Origin: Neocallimastix lanati (nom. inval.)
Taxonomy: Eukaryota; Neocallimastigomycota; Neocallimastigomycetes; Neocallimastigales; Neocallimastigaceae
Direction of reading: 5' to 3'
NCBI GenBank assembly: GCA_016946835.1
Contig: JACVTC010000008.1
Span: 968,501 to 1,032,500, forward strand
DNA length: 64,000 nt
The notes under the pieces are model-generated. The model searched no databases, was not told the DNA's origin, and worked only from the letters and a program-made list of their open reading frames with translations. Positions 12,278-23,069 of this stretch are shown in pieces. A program made the translations under genes and the position numbers. Numbering within the stretch: position 1 is the first letter of the stretch; every line of letters begins with the position of its first letter.

Positions 12278-15180
12278 TTAATTATATGCAATCGAAGTAA
12301 ACTTCCTTCCATTCTTTAAATATAATAAATAAATGTCCTGATTTCTTGGGTTGTTTTCAACTTCTTCTGAAGGAACCCAATCATTAGTATTTTTATATTT
12401 GTACCTTACACGATATTCATAACATTTTTTCTTATTGTTAGTCCTAAATCCAGAGATTTCTATAATATCCTTAATAAATTCGTCATAAGATTTTCTTTTT
12501 CTATATTCTGGAGGAGTAGGAATGAAAAGCTCGAGCTCGGATATATGGAATATTGGATGGTGTTTAGGGAAAGGAGATCTTTTTAAATCTATTTTATAAT
12601 TATTATTATCTAAAGCTTCAAGTACTTTATAAGGTCTGTACTTACAATGTGATAATTTAGAATTATCTTCGATATTGATAGAAAGAGGAGTTTGAACCCA
12701 TACTAAGTCACCTTCTTTAAAAACAGGAGGTTCTAATCTTTTCTTATCAGCATGCCTTTTATATAATTCTTTGGAACGTAGTAAGATGTCTTTAATGTGA
12801 TTAAAACTAGTATTTACATTTTCTATATATTTAAAATTAGTATCCATTTGAGGTAATAAAAAGAATTAATTCGTCCATGGAAGGATGGAACCCATAATTT
12901 ATAAAGAAAGGAGTTTCCTTAGTAGATTCATTAACCGAATTATTATGTGCAAATTCTGCAAGGTAGATCCAATCTATCCGGTCATCATGATAATAAGCTC
13001 TTGAATAAGCCCTAAGATATTGTTCAATAAAAGAATTACATCTTTCAACTTGTCCGACGGTTTCATGATGATCTGTGGTAGCTATATTATTTTTAATTTT
13101 TAATAAATGCATAAATTCATTCCAAAGAGCACTTGTAAATTGTGATCCTCTGTCTGTATAAATATCTTGAGGTAAACCATGTAGTTTAAAGATATTATTC
13201 ATAAAAGCCTTAGCAGTTTGATTTGCATCAGGTATTTGTTTAAAGGGAATTAAGTGGATCATTTTAGAAAAACGATCGACAACTACCATTATTACTGTAT
13301 ATCCTTTAGAATCAGGAAGACCACATAAAAAGTCTATTTCTATAGATTTCCAAGGTCTTTCAGGAGTATCAAAAGGCTGTAGAAGACCATATTTTCTGTG
13401 CCTATTTATTTTGTTTCTTGCACAGGATTGAGAAGAGTTTACATATTTGGTTACATCTTCTTTTATTTTAGGCCACCAAAAGTTTCTTGTTATTAACTAT
13501 AAAGTTCTTCTAATTCCTAAATGACCGGCAGCGGGCTTTTCATAATATTTTGTTAATATTTCTAATCAGAAAATTTCAGGAATATAGACTAGATTTTTAT
13601 AAAATATTAAATTGTCCTTTAATTTAAACTTTTCCATTTTTCTGAAGGGCTTATAAGATATATCTTTTTTTATATTTTGAGGACTAAAGTAAAGTCGAAT
13701 ATTCTCAGCTGTAGCGTCAGACTTGGTAGCATTAATAATTATTTCTAAAAGGTCACCAACAATACTTACAAAACATGGAATTTCTTTAACATTTTTAATG
13801 TCTAAAATATTTTCAGGTTTTTCTTCAGTGTTGTTTTTAATATAGTCAGGTCTTCTAGATAGACTGTCAGGTTTTCCGTTTTTGTTTCTCTGTCTATACT
13901 TTATTATGAAATTATATTCTTGGAAGAAAAGGCACCATCTGTGTTGTCTTTGATTTGCAACCTTTCTTCCTAATGTATATATTAAATTCATATGATCTGT
14001 ATAGACAGTAATTTGGTATTTAGCACCAAGGAGTAGATGTCTCCAAGCAATGAAAGCATCCCTTATAGCAAGTAGTTCTTTATCAGTTATTGTATAATTT
14101 ATTTCGGAGTTTAGTAAACTTCTAGAATAATACGCTACTGGATGTAAATTATTATCTTTATCCCTTTGAGATAGAACAGCACCAATAGCATAATTTCTTG
14201 CATCACATTCTACTATAAAAGGTTATGTAATATCAGGATGATGTAGAATTGGAGAAGTAATTAATCTTTTCTTTAATTCCTTAAAAGCATTTTCACATTC
14301 AATTGTCCATAAAAATTTAATTTTTTTCCTTGTTAAATTATGCAAGGGTTTTGCAATTTTTGCAAAATCTTTAACAAATCTTCTATAGTAATTACATAGG
14401 ACAATAAATCTTTGAACATCTTTTAAATTTTCTGGCCTTGGCCACTCTTCTATTTATTTAATTTTCTTTGGGCCAGTAGATACATCATCACCAAATAAAA
14501 TGTAACCTAAAAATTCAATTTTGTTCTGGTCAAATTCACATTTTTCTAATTTTGCATATAAATTATTATTAATTAAAGTTTGAAGGACGTTTCTAACTTA
14601 ATTATGATGTTCCTCCAAATCTTTGGAATAAATTAAAATATCATCTAAATATAAGATTACACATTTTTCCAAGTATGGTCTAAGAATAGAGTTAATAAAT
14701 GATTGGAAAGTGGCAGGCACATTCTTTAATCCGAACGGCAAAACTAAATATTCATAATGGCCATATTTAGTTCTAAATGCAGTTTTATATTCGTCACCTT
14801 CTTTTATTCTTATTAAATTATAAGCTAAACGTAAATCCAATTTTGTAAAGTATTTTGCTCCTTTTACTTTTTCTATTATATCTGTTATTAAAGGGAGATG
14901 ATATGAATTTTTTATAGTTATTGCATTTAATTCTTTATAGTCCACACATAACCGAAGGGAACCATCTTTTTTCTTTTGGAACAAAGCAGGATATCCAGCA
15001 GGAGATTCTGATGGTCTAATAAATCCTTTTTCCAAATTTTCTTTTATATAATCCCTTAAAACTTCTGATTCTTCTTCAGTTAATGGGTAAATCGGCCCAT
15101 AATGGAGTGAAGCGTCTTTTTTTAAAACAATTTTACAGTCTGTTAAACAGTGAGGAGGTAATTTATCTGCTTCTTTATTT
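12278..15180 (-). pseudogene. Gypsy element B pol (RT to integrase with chromodomain), 5' truncated
   Basis: Minus strand from the right. RT starts near 15170 (YGPIYPLTEEE) and continues with EKGFIRPSESPAG, DGSLRLCVDYKELN, YLVLPFGLKNVPATFQ and LYLDDILIYS. The thumb and RNase H follow (IVECDARNYAIGAVLSQ, YTDHMNLIYTLG, KPDSLSRRPDY), then an integrase zinc finger (AAGHLGIRRTL, with one Cys apparently lost in NSSQSC), an integrase core (IEIDFLCGLPD, YTDRGSQFTSALWN, VGQVERCNSFIEQ) and a C-terminal chromodomain-like end (YRVRYKYKNTNDWVPSEE). In-frame stops lie near 14598, 14455, 14225, 13565 and 13515, and a frameshift lies at about 12840 between integrase core and tail. gag and protease are absent: the coding homology ends at about 15180, where an inverted copy of the element's own 3' end begins. 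Confidence 0.93.
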
Positions 15181-15182
15181 GA

Positions 15183-15505
15183 AATTAAAAAATTTTTAAT
15201 TTATGAAATTTCAAAAAAATTTTTTAATAAAAATTTAGATCTCCTTATCGTTTCACAAAAATCGTCTTGAATCCGATTTTTATGGGAGGGCGTTGTTGAA
15301 ATTATAACTAAATTGAAATCTCAATTTCAGTTATTTACATTTCAATAGTTAAAAATATTATTTATTTAATTATAAATAATATATATATTTTAATAATTAA
15401 TAATTAATATAAATTATTGTTTAATATTTAAAGGGTTATCTTAGGCCTAATATTTCTGAGAATATTAATAAATAAGGTTTATATTAATAATTAATTTCAA
15501 TACTA
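15183..15505. repeat. Right arm of ~310-bp inverted repeat around gypsy B
   Basis: Reverse complement of the left arm. In plus orientation it reads 3' UTR, hairpin (15257-15281), polypurine tract (about 15283-15292) and then LTR start at 15294. The arm therefore carries the 3' end of a plus-strand copy of the same family joined directly to the broken 5' side of the minus-strand copy. Confidence 0.8.
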
Positions 15506-16209
15506 CATTTGATATAAAACAAATATGTTTAGCAACATATTTGTATATTTAATAATAATTATTAAATATTAAATTTATATCTCTTTTGTCAATAATAATT
15601 TTTGAAATAATTTCTTATTCATATATTATTCAATATTCATATATATATTATTCATTATAATATAAAATATATTAAATATATTAAATTAAATAGTTAATTT
15701 CTTCTAAATATATATAATAAGAATATTATTATATATATAACTTAAATATTCTTATTTATTTAAAAGTTTATATTAAAAATACATGATACTTCTATATATT
15801 ATAATATAATGAAATAGTTTTAGTTATTTTAATTATAATTTAATATATATATAGTTGATATTATTTATTATATTCATATTTATTACATAATTATATTCTT
15901 ATATATTTAACTTTATTATTCTTATTTTCATTTTAAGAATTATATAGTTATATTTATTATATTTATTATTTTTAATATATATTTATTATATATTATACTA
16001 TACTACGATATAATATATTTTAAATGTATATTTATTATTATTAATATTTGTTAAATTATTATAAAATTTCCTAATAACTACTCTTCTTTATTGTAATTTA
16101 GAAAAGACCCTTGGTTAATTGGGTTTATAAATTAAAATATATTAATAATGGTTAATTAAATATAATGATACTATTAAAAATTAGTAGCACATAAAAGTCC
16201 CGCATATCA
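15294..16209 (+). repeat. Plus-oriented LTR of gypsy B family
   Basis: Starts TGTTGAAATTATAAC after a purine tract and ends in CA at 16209, five bases before a primer-binding site. It therefore has a 3'-LTR context on its left and a 5'-LTR context on its right, as expected for one LTR shared between two tandem elements after LTR-LTR recombination. The middle is A/T only. Confidence 0.7.
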
Positions 16210-16214
16210 AAAAT

Positions 16215-16233
16215 TGGTGGAGATATCGGGGAT
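16215..16233 (+). promoter_or_regulatory. Primer-binding site before the Asn-rich gag
   Basis: TGGTGGAGATATCGGGGAT. The reverse complement, ATCCCCGATATCTCCACCA, reads as the T-loop end, T-stem and acceptor strand of a tRNA plus CCA. It shares TGGTGGAGA-AT-GGG with the site at 7457. Confidence 0.7.
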
Positions 16234-16604
16234 GTGCTGTGTAAATAGTAATTTATAAGTAGTGGTGTTTTGTGATTTTATTAATTATTTATAAATTCGT
16301 TACACTTTCTTTTCATTTAGGATTAATATATTATTTAAGAAATAATTTAGGATATAATTTTTTTTTTTAGTTGTTTAAAGTTGTTTTATCGTAGGTGAAG
16401 AGAGAGTTATAAAATATAAGTTATTTCATTCATTTTAGTATAGGATAAAATAAATTGTTTTAAAATATATTAATATTTGGAGATTTAATCATTATTTATT
16501 AAAAAAAAAAAAAAAAAAAAAAAAAAGAATTATATATAAATTTTTAAAATATATAATTTTAATAAAGAAACATTATTATTATTATTATTAATTAATTGTT
16601 AACA

Positions 16605-18221
16605 ATGAGAAATAGCAATTTTACTGGCCATCGGGTAGACATTGGGTCCCTTCCAAGAATTACTGGATCTAATAGAAATGCTGAAATTTGGAAGTTTAAA
16701 ATTAATGATTGGTTTAAGAAGGAAGGCATTGCTACCGATGAAGACAAATATAGTTACATAATTATGGCTGCTGAAGATGACATCGTAAAGGTAATTATGG
16801 AAAAAGTAAGAGAGGTAAATAGAACTCTTACTTTAGATGAATGTGTTGTTCTCATAAAAAAAAGATATTGGAGGGAAAACCAAAGAAATAACAATTATGA
16901 AAATATATTACAAGAATCTCACTGGAAAAATAAAAAAAGTTTAAATAATTATAAAAATTATTCATCTAATATACAACCAAGGGATACATATATTAATAAC
17001 TTTAGTAATTCATTGAATAAAGGAAATAATAGAATATCTATTAACAGTTCTTCCAACAACTACAATGGATACATTGTTAATAGTAATTATAGTAATTATA
17101 ATGATAATACATTTAACACATGTAGTGGAAATAGTAATCAGAGAAATTTTAGGAATTATAGAAGATTTAATATGAATAATGATAATAACAATAATTTAAA
17201 TATTAGCAATGAAAATTATAATAAGAGTAATAATAATTTTTACAATTTAAGAAAAAGGAAAATTTTAATACCAAATTTAAATAATAATTCACCAATTAAT
17301 AATAGTAATAAAGGCAATAATTATACAGGAAATGACAACAATAAAGATAGTAACAATATTAATGAAAATGTAATTAATAATAATTCAATCAATAATATTG
17401 TCAATAATAGTATATCTAATTTGGTTACAAATAATAATATTAACAATAATAAAAATGAAGCTTTGGATAAAACAGTAAATGTAGAACAAAATAAATTAAA
17501 CGCGTTAAAAATGGATAATTTCAGAGGAAATAATAAAATATTAAATGCTAATAATGGAAAATGTGAAACAAATAATAATAGTATAATTACTAAAGAAGAA
17601 AATAAAAATAATTCCAATGGTAATGAAGATATTAAGAAAAATCAAAATAATAATATAGAAATTAATAATATTATAACAATAAAAATTAAAACTATTGATA
17701 ATAATGAAGATAATAATTTAAATAGTAAAAAGAATAAGGATAATAATGATATTATTGAGAATTCTAAAAATATAATTTATAAGAAAAATAGTAATAAAAC
17801 TGTAAATGAAGAAATAAATATTAAAGAATCTGTACAAGTTGATAATATTAACAGTAGTTTGACTAAAGAATCAAAAATTATTGATAATAAAAATTCAAAA
17901 ATAAACAATATTCAAATTATTCCAAATAATAATAATAACGAGCAATGTATAAATAAAAAGTATTCAGTTAATAATAAAAATTCCCCGATTGATCTTAGTA
18001 AAATTATAAATATAGATAGTGATAAGAAAATAAAAATTAAAACTAAAAAGAATATTAAAATTCCACCTATTGGTATTCAAAATATTGGTAAAAATAAAAT
18101 AAATATTAATAAATTAATGATGCCCAAACCTGAGATTGCGTTAAAGGATATTATTATTTATAGCAACAATCGCGTTGATACCAAACGAACAATCAGGAAT
18201 TATAGAGACAAAAGAAAATAA
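16605..18221 (+). CDS. Asn-rich Gag-like protein, intact, without pol
   Basis: A 538-residue open frame starting at the ATG at 16605 (the upstream TTG is not needed). Residues 1-100 look like the N-terminal part of a retrotransposon Gag: GSLPRITGSNRNAEIWKFKINDW, written here as positions about 16-38, with key residues W and F, then the helical stretch DECVVLIKKRYWRENQ. About 400 residues of Asn-rich, Ser/Ile/Lys-containing low-complexity sequence follow, and a short ordered basic tail (NNRVDTKRTIRNYRDKRK). No CCHC knuckle, protease or pol follows; unrelated sequence begins after the stop. An LTR, PBS and leader lie upstream, so it is best read as the gag of an element whose pol is lost. It is the only uninterrupted LTR-element gene here. 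Domestication is possible but unproven. Confidence 0.7.
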   Translation: MRNSNFTGHRVDIGSLPRITGSNRNAEIWKFKINDWFKKEGIATDEDKYSYIIMAAEDDIVKVIMEKVREVNRTLTLDECVVLIKKRYWRENQRNNNYENILQESHWKNKKSLNNYKNYSSNIQPRDTYINNFSNSLNKGNNRISINSSSNNYNGYIVNSNYSNYNDNTFNTCSGNSNQRNFRNYRRFNMNNDNNNNLNISNENYNKSNNNFYNLRKRKILIPNLNNNSPINNSNKGNNYTGNDNNKDSNNINENVINNNSINNIVNNSISNLVTNNNINNNKNEALDKTVNVEQNKLNALKMDNFRGNNKILNANNGKCETNNNSIITKEENKNNSNGNEDIKKNQNNNIEINNIITIKIKTIDNNEDNNLNSKKNKDNNDIIENSKNIIYKKNSNKTVNEEINIKESVQVDNINSSLTKESKIIDNKNSKINNIQIIPNNNNNEQCINKKYSVNNKNSPIDLSKIINIDSDKKIKIKTKKNIKIPPIGIQNIGKNKININKLMMPKPEIALKDIIIYSNNRVDTKRTIRNYRDKRK

Positions 18222-18489
18222 AATTTAAAATTATTTAGAACTAAGCCATAAAGAAATTTATTAAATTACTCTGATCATGATACGTAAATCTTGATCGATT
18301 TAATTTAATTATTGTACTATGGCTTTAAAGAACAAAATAATTAAACTAATCTAATTTCATAAAAATACAGAATTAAAAATACAGAATTAAAAATACAGAA
18401 TTAAAAATGCAGAAACTATTTTCTTTTAATTTATGGTTAATAAGCTATACTAAAGTAAAAAAAGAAATTTATAATTTAAATATTAAACG
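18222..18489. other. Spacer with 14-bp tandem repeat
   Basis: Holds TACAGAATTAAAAA in about 3.5 tandem copies (18366-18412) and a pair of inverted motifs, AAGCCATAAAGAAA (18244) and TATGGCTTTAAAGAA (18318). No gene is seen. The copia LTR follows at once. Confidence 0.6.
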
Positions 18490-18734
18490 TGTCAGAAAGA
18501 TATTTTTTTATATCTATGAAAATTTATTTAAAGAAATTTATTCATAAATATTTAACCAATTATATTTATATTGTTAAATAACACTACAACTGAAAATATA
18601 AATAAATGAACATTTGTCTTAAATAAAATACTGAGAAAATAAAAAAATAAAATAAAATAAATATAACTAATCATATTAAAAAGATTATATTCAATTATTA
18701 CTTAAATAATTTTTCTTACTTCTGTGTTTTAAAA
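18490..18734 (+). repeat. Copia element 5' LTR
   Basis: Starts TGTCAGAAAGATA and is nearly identical to 24994-25241: by eye about four differences, one of them in an AAAAT-type run. About 245 bp. No perfect 5-bp target duplication is visible (AAACG before it, AAAAG-like after the 3' copy). Confidence 0.93.
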
Positions 18735-18940
18735 GATTAAGAGTCTCAGTTCTCAAATTGAGCAATAAAAAAGCTAAGTATTATATATAGCTAATCTATA
18801 CATTAATGAACTCTTAAATAGAAAATACTAATTAAATATACTATTACATTTAAATTTAATTAATACTACAAACAAAAACCATACCTCCTTAATAAATAAA
18901 ACCTATAAGAATATCGATTAGAATTCAGACATATTATATC

Positions 18941-19126
18941 AAGTTGAAAACAAATAATATAATAGTCAACTGATATATTAAATCAAGTTGAAAACAAATA
19001 ATATAATAGTCAACTGATATATCAAATCAAGTTGAAAACAAATAATATAATAGTCAACTGATTTATTATATCAAGTTGAAAACAAATAATATAATAGTCA
19101 ACTGATATATTAAATCAAGTTGAATA
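18941..19126 (+). repeat. 44-bp tandem repeat, four units plus a partial fifth
   Basis: Units start AAGTTGAAAAC at 18941, 18985, 19029, 19073 and 19117, exactly 44 bp apart, with only a few substitutions. Each unit holds the inverted pair AGTTGA / TCAACT about 18 bases apart, so the array is a row of potential small stem-loops or paired protein-binding half-sites. Confidence 0.9.
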
Positions 19127-19639
19127 GGTACTTCTTGATTGTTAATATAATAAGTATTTAGTAATTAGTATACTTCAGGGAGGAATGTAATTATCGATCC
19201 TTTCTTGTAGATCTCCTATGAAGTAATAAGATTGTTGGTGTGAAAACTGGATTATACAGAAAACACCAAAAATTAATAAATTACACTTAAATAGTTTTAA
19301 TTTTATAATTTATTTATAATTTGTTATATATTTGAATATATTTTTTATTATATATTATTTTTATTGTTATAAAAGATTTTTATTAATAATACATATTTTT
19401 ATTATAAATTATTATAGAAAAACTTATTAATTTTTATTATTTTTATGAATATGAAACCTTTATTCAAATAACAATCATATATCAACAAGTTTTTCAAAAG
19501 AATAATAAAGATTAAAATAAAGAAATTACATGTTATTTATATTTTATTATTTATTTAGAGGTATCAGCTTTATACACTGACTTATAACCTATATAATTGG
19601 ATAATGAAATACTAATTTTATTAAATATAAATTAATTAA

Positions 19640-20088
19640 TTATTTTTCAAAATGTAAATGGCTTAGCCAATCAGCGATGTCATTAGTTTTACCTTTGATA
19701 TGAATTCCTTTAATTTTGTATTCCAATAAACGTTCAATATATCTTTTTCGTCTATTGTCTACTACTTTCTGTGAATTTCCATTAATAATTTCCTTGGAGG
19801 CATTATTATCCGTTAAGCATATGATTGGATATTTGGTATTTGATGTAAAGAAAAGTGTTCCAATGTTCTAATTATAGATAATAGTTCTTTGTCGAACATA
19901 GAATAATGTAATTGGCTTTTATCAAATTTGAAAGAATAGAAACCAATTAACTTAATTTGTTTATTTTTATATAATTTTGAAGTAATATTTTTATTATTAT
20001 TATTGGTTAGTTGGGTAAGGACTAAATCTTCCCCCCCTTTCGGAATTTGATAAAGTACGTTTGTCCAGCAAATATTGTCCAATAACAT
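19640..20088 (-). pseudogene. Gypsy-type RNase H fragment
   Basis: The minus strand reads LIGFYSFKFDKSQLHYSMFD then KELLSIIRTLEHF, and after a frameshift near 19855 continues FTSNTKYPIICLTDNNA, then KGIHIKGKTNDIADWLSHL. These are the RNase H blocks of a gypsy-like element (TDNNA corresponds to the TDH-type catalytic block, NDIADWLS to ADALS). Both flanking domains are missing. The fragment is antisense to the copia element around it. Confidence 0.75.
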
Positions 20089-20317
20089 TCAAAGTTAATT
20101 TTTACTTGTAAATAATAATATAATAATAACTAAACACCATACCGAGTTATAATAATTAAATAAACATATATAAACAATAAATAAAACCATATGTATATTA
20201 TAAATAAAACTATATTTATATAATAAACCAATATTATAATAATATTATAATATATAAATACTAAAATAAGCCAATTATATAGAAAACATTATTAATTAAA
20301 ATAAGTAAACACTTACA

Positions 20318-23018
20318 ATGAGAAGAAGACAAGCTGCAACTAGCACTATTGATGCTGAAGAAAACAATTCTAGAAGAAACCAAATCACATTCAATTATTC
20401 TGAAAGCTTTAACAGAATAATTGAATTAAATACTGAAAATTACAGAAGATGGTCAAGAAAGATACTTTATTTATTATCAATCAACAAGCTTACAAAATAT
20501 GTATTAAAGCCAACAATAAAAAAACTAAGAAAGAAAAATGTTAAAGATAACTTATCAGAATACATACAGGACCAATTTAATGACTTATTTGTATATGAAA
20601 AGGGAACTAGTATTGAAGACATAGAAAACGACACTACCACTAAATGGATGATAATAAACGGACTGAGTGACAAAACTCTAAAACTAATCGAAGGAAACGA
20701 AAAAACAGCTTATGACATCTGGGAAATTCTACGATGATCTTTCACAAAAAGCCCAGGAAAGAGAAAATTAAAAATAGAGAATGAAATAAAAACATTGAAG
20801 TTTAATATAGAAGAAGACATCAATATTTTTATTGCAACATTACAAAATCTCATAAACGACTTAGAAGACATCGATAATGAATTGTGTTAATTCGAAATTA
20901 GGAATCCTGAAAAGATGCCTTCCATCAGACCTGCGATGGATAAATGTGTTTCAATTTGACAACTGGGAAAAATGCTGCAACTACGTAAAAAAAGTCATTC
21001 CTGAAATAAATCTTTCAAATCTAAAGGAAACAAGCAGTAACATCTCTACAAATAAAAATATTATTTTCAATATAAATAAAAACCAAAGATCCAAACAAAA
21101 GAAAAGCAACAAACATTCTAAAGAAAAAAGGAAAAATGGAAGATGTAACTACTGCAATAAAATTGGCCACTACTTTTACGAATGCCAATTAAGAAAAAAA
21201 ACCAAATTTAATAAACGAAAGGGATTTAATAACTACAATAAGGACAATTCAAAAAAATTAAAAAATAATTATAAAAAGGGGAATAGAAATTATTTAAACC
21301 TAACACAAAAAAGAGATAATTATAATACAAGATATGCTGATGCATTCTCCAACGACTACAACACTGAACGTGAGAATGAAATAAATAATATCAATTTTCA
21401 AAGTAATAAAAATGGCAATCATTCGTCAGTTAATTATATTACCTGTTGGATAATCGATTCAGGAGCTTCAGTAAATATCACAAACAATTTAAATTTATTA
21501 ACCAATATAAGATCTTGTCATGAAAGAATTTACCTAGCAAACAACGAATCATTCATAGTCAACTACATTGGGACATATGATGGTTTTATCAATGACTTTA
21601 AAATTACTATAAATGATGTATATTACTCCAAAAGAGTAGATAAAAACTTATTGTCCGTTTGTAAACTAATCCAACAAAATTATAAAATACTATTTAACAA
21701 TTCATATAATAAGCCTTCTGCAATTATATATAACCATGCTGGTGATAGGATCATAAATATCAACAGTATTAATTCAAACACATTCAAATTATGGACTTCA
21801 AATAACAAAATTACCTTTAATGAACAATTTGACAATAGAGTAAAGCAATTAAATAACATCTCACTTAATACTGAAGAAAAAATTAATTTATGACATAGAA
21901 GATTTGCACATTTCAATATTGATTCTATTAAAAAGAAGTTAATTAAAAACAACATTTACTCTCACTGTCCCATTTGTTCAAACTCAAAATTAAAAAACAA
22001 GCCCTATAAACCGTCACTTAATAGATCCAAGCAAGTATTTGAACTTCTCCATATGGATTTAGTTGGTCCAGTTGATGAGTCCCTCTACGGCAGTCGCTAT
22101 TTCTTCACCTTCTTGGATGATTACTCTAGATTTGGCTGGGTTTTATTTCTAAGAAGTAAAATAGATACTTTCGATAAATTTTATATTTGGTTTAATAATA
22201 TAAAGAACCAATTTAATATTAGGATCAAATCTATCCGCTCAGATAATGGTACAGAATTTGCTAACCATAAATTTTCCAATTTCTGCAAATCATATGGAAT
22301 CAATCAACAATTCACAGTTCCCTATAATCCTCAATCAAATGGCCGCGCTGAAAGATTTAATGGTATTCTAATAAGTTCAGCAAAAACTATGTTAAACGAC
22401 GCAAAATAAAGTCATCAATTTTGGGAAGATGCTGTTTCTACAGCAAACTATATTCATAATATTATCCCTCACAAAGGTAACCTTAATAAAATACCATATG
22501 AAATTCTTTACAAATCTAAAACCAACTATTCTAACCTTCACGTATTTGGATGCAAAGTTTTTTTCTTCGTTCCTAAGACCTTACTTAATAAATTTGAAAA
22601 TAATTCTTTACCAGGAATTTTTCTAGGATATTCCGATAATCCATCTGCCTATAAAATTCTTGATATCTCCAACAATAAAATAGTTTTCTCTAGAACTGTC
22701 GAATTCTTTGAACACACACCTGGTAATTTTTTCTTAAATAAATGTTCCCATGATTTTAATTATTTTATCCCCTCTCACGAAATCAGGGGGAATAATTCAT
22801 ATTTTCTTAATGACAGTTATAATTCCTATTATAACAACCATCTACCTTTAAATAACAACAAGTCTCATTCACAAAATTCAACTACATTAAAATATTATAA
22901 AGATATACAAGACAATCAAATAAAAAGACCAAACAAGACAAAAAAGAAAAATAATAATAATAATAATAATAATGACAACGACAATAATAATAACAACAAC
23001 AACAACAACAACAACAAC

Positions 23019-23069
<51 letters not shown>

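Larger units (their letters stand above)
18735..20317. other. Abnormally long copia leader containing foreign DNA
   Basis: Nearly 1.6 kb separates the LTR from the gag ATG, where copia leaders are usually short. Inside are the 44-bp repeat array, a polypurine-tract/LTR-like junction (CAGGGAGGAATGTAATTATC near 19176), an inverted repeat TTGGTGT/ACACCAA (about 19232-19270) and a minus-strand gypsy RNase H fragment. No convincing primer-binding site is seen after the LTR. An insertion into the leader is inferred. Confidence 0.55.

Noticed and set aside
9102-21893. TGA read as Trp (alternative genetic code), because TGA replaces expected Trp in two retroelements
   Set aside because: Other stops in the same elements are TAA or TAG at non-Trp positions, intact genes use TGG for Trp, and in gypsy 1 TGA stands at a Gly position. 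Ordinary mutation explains it.
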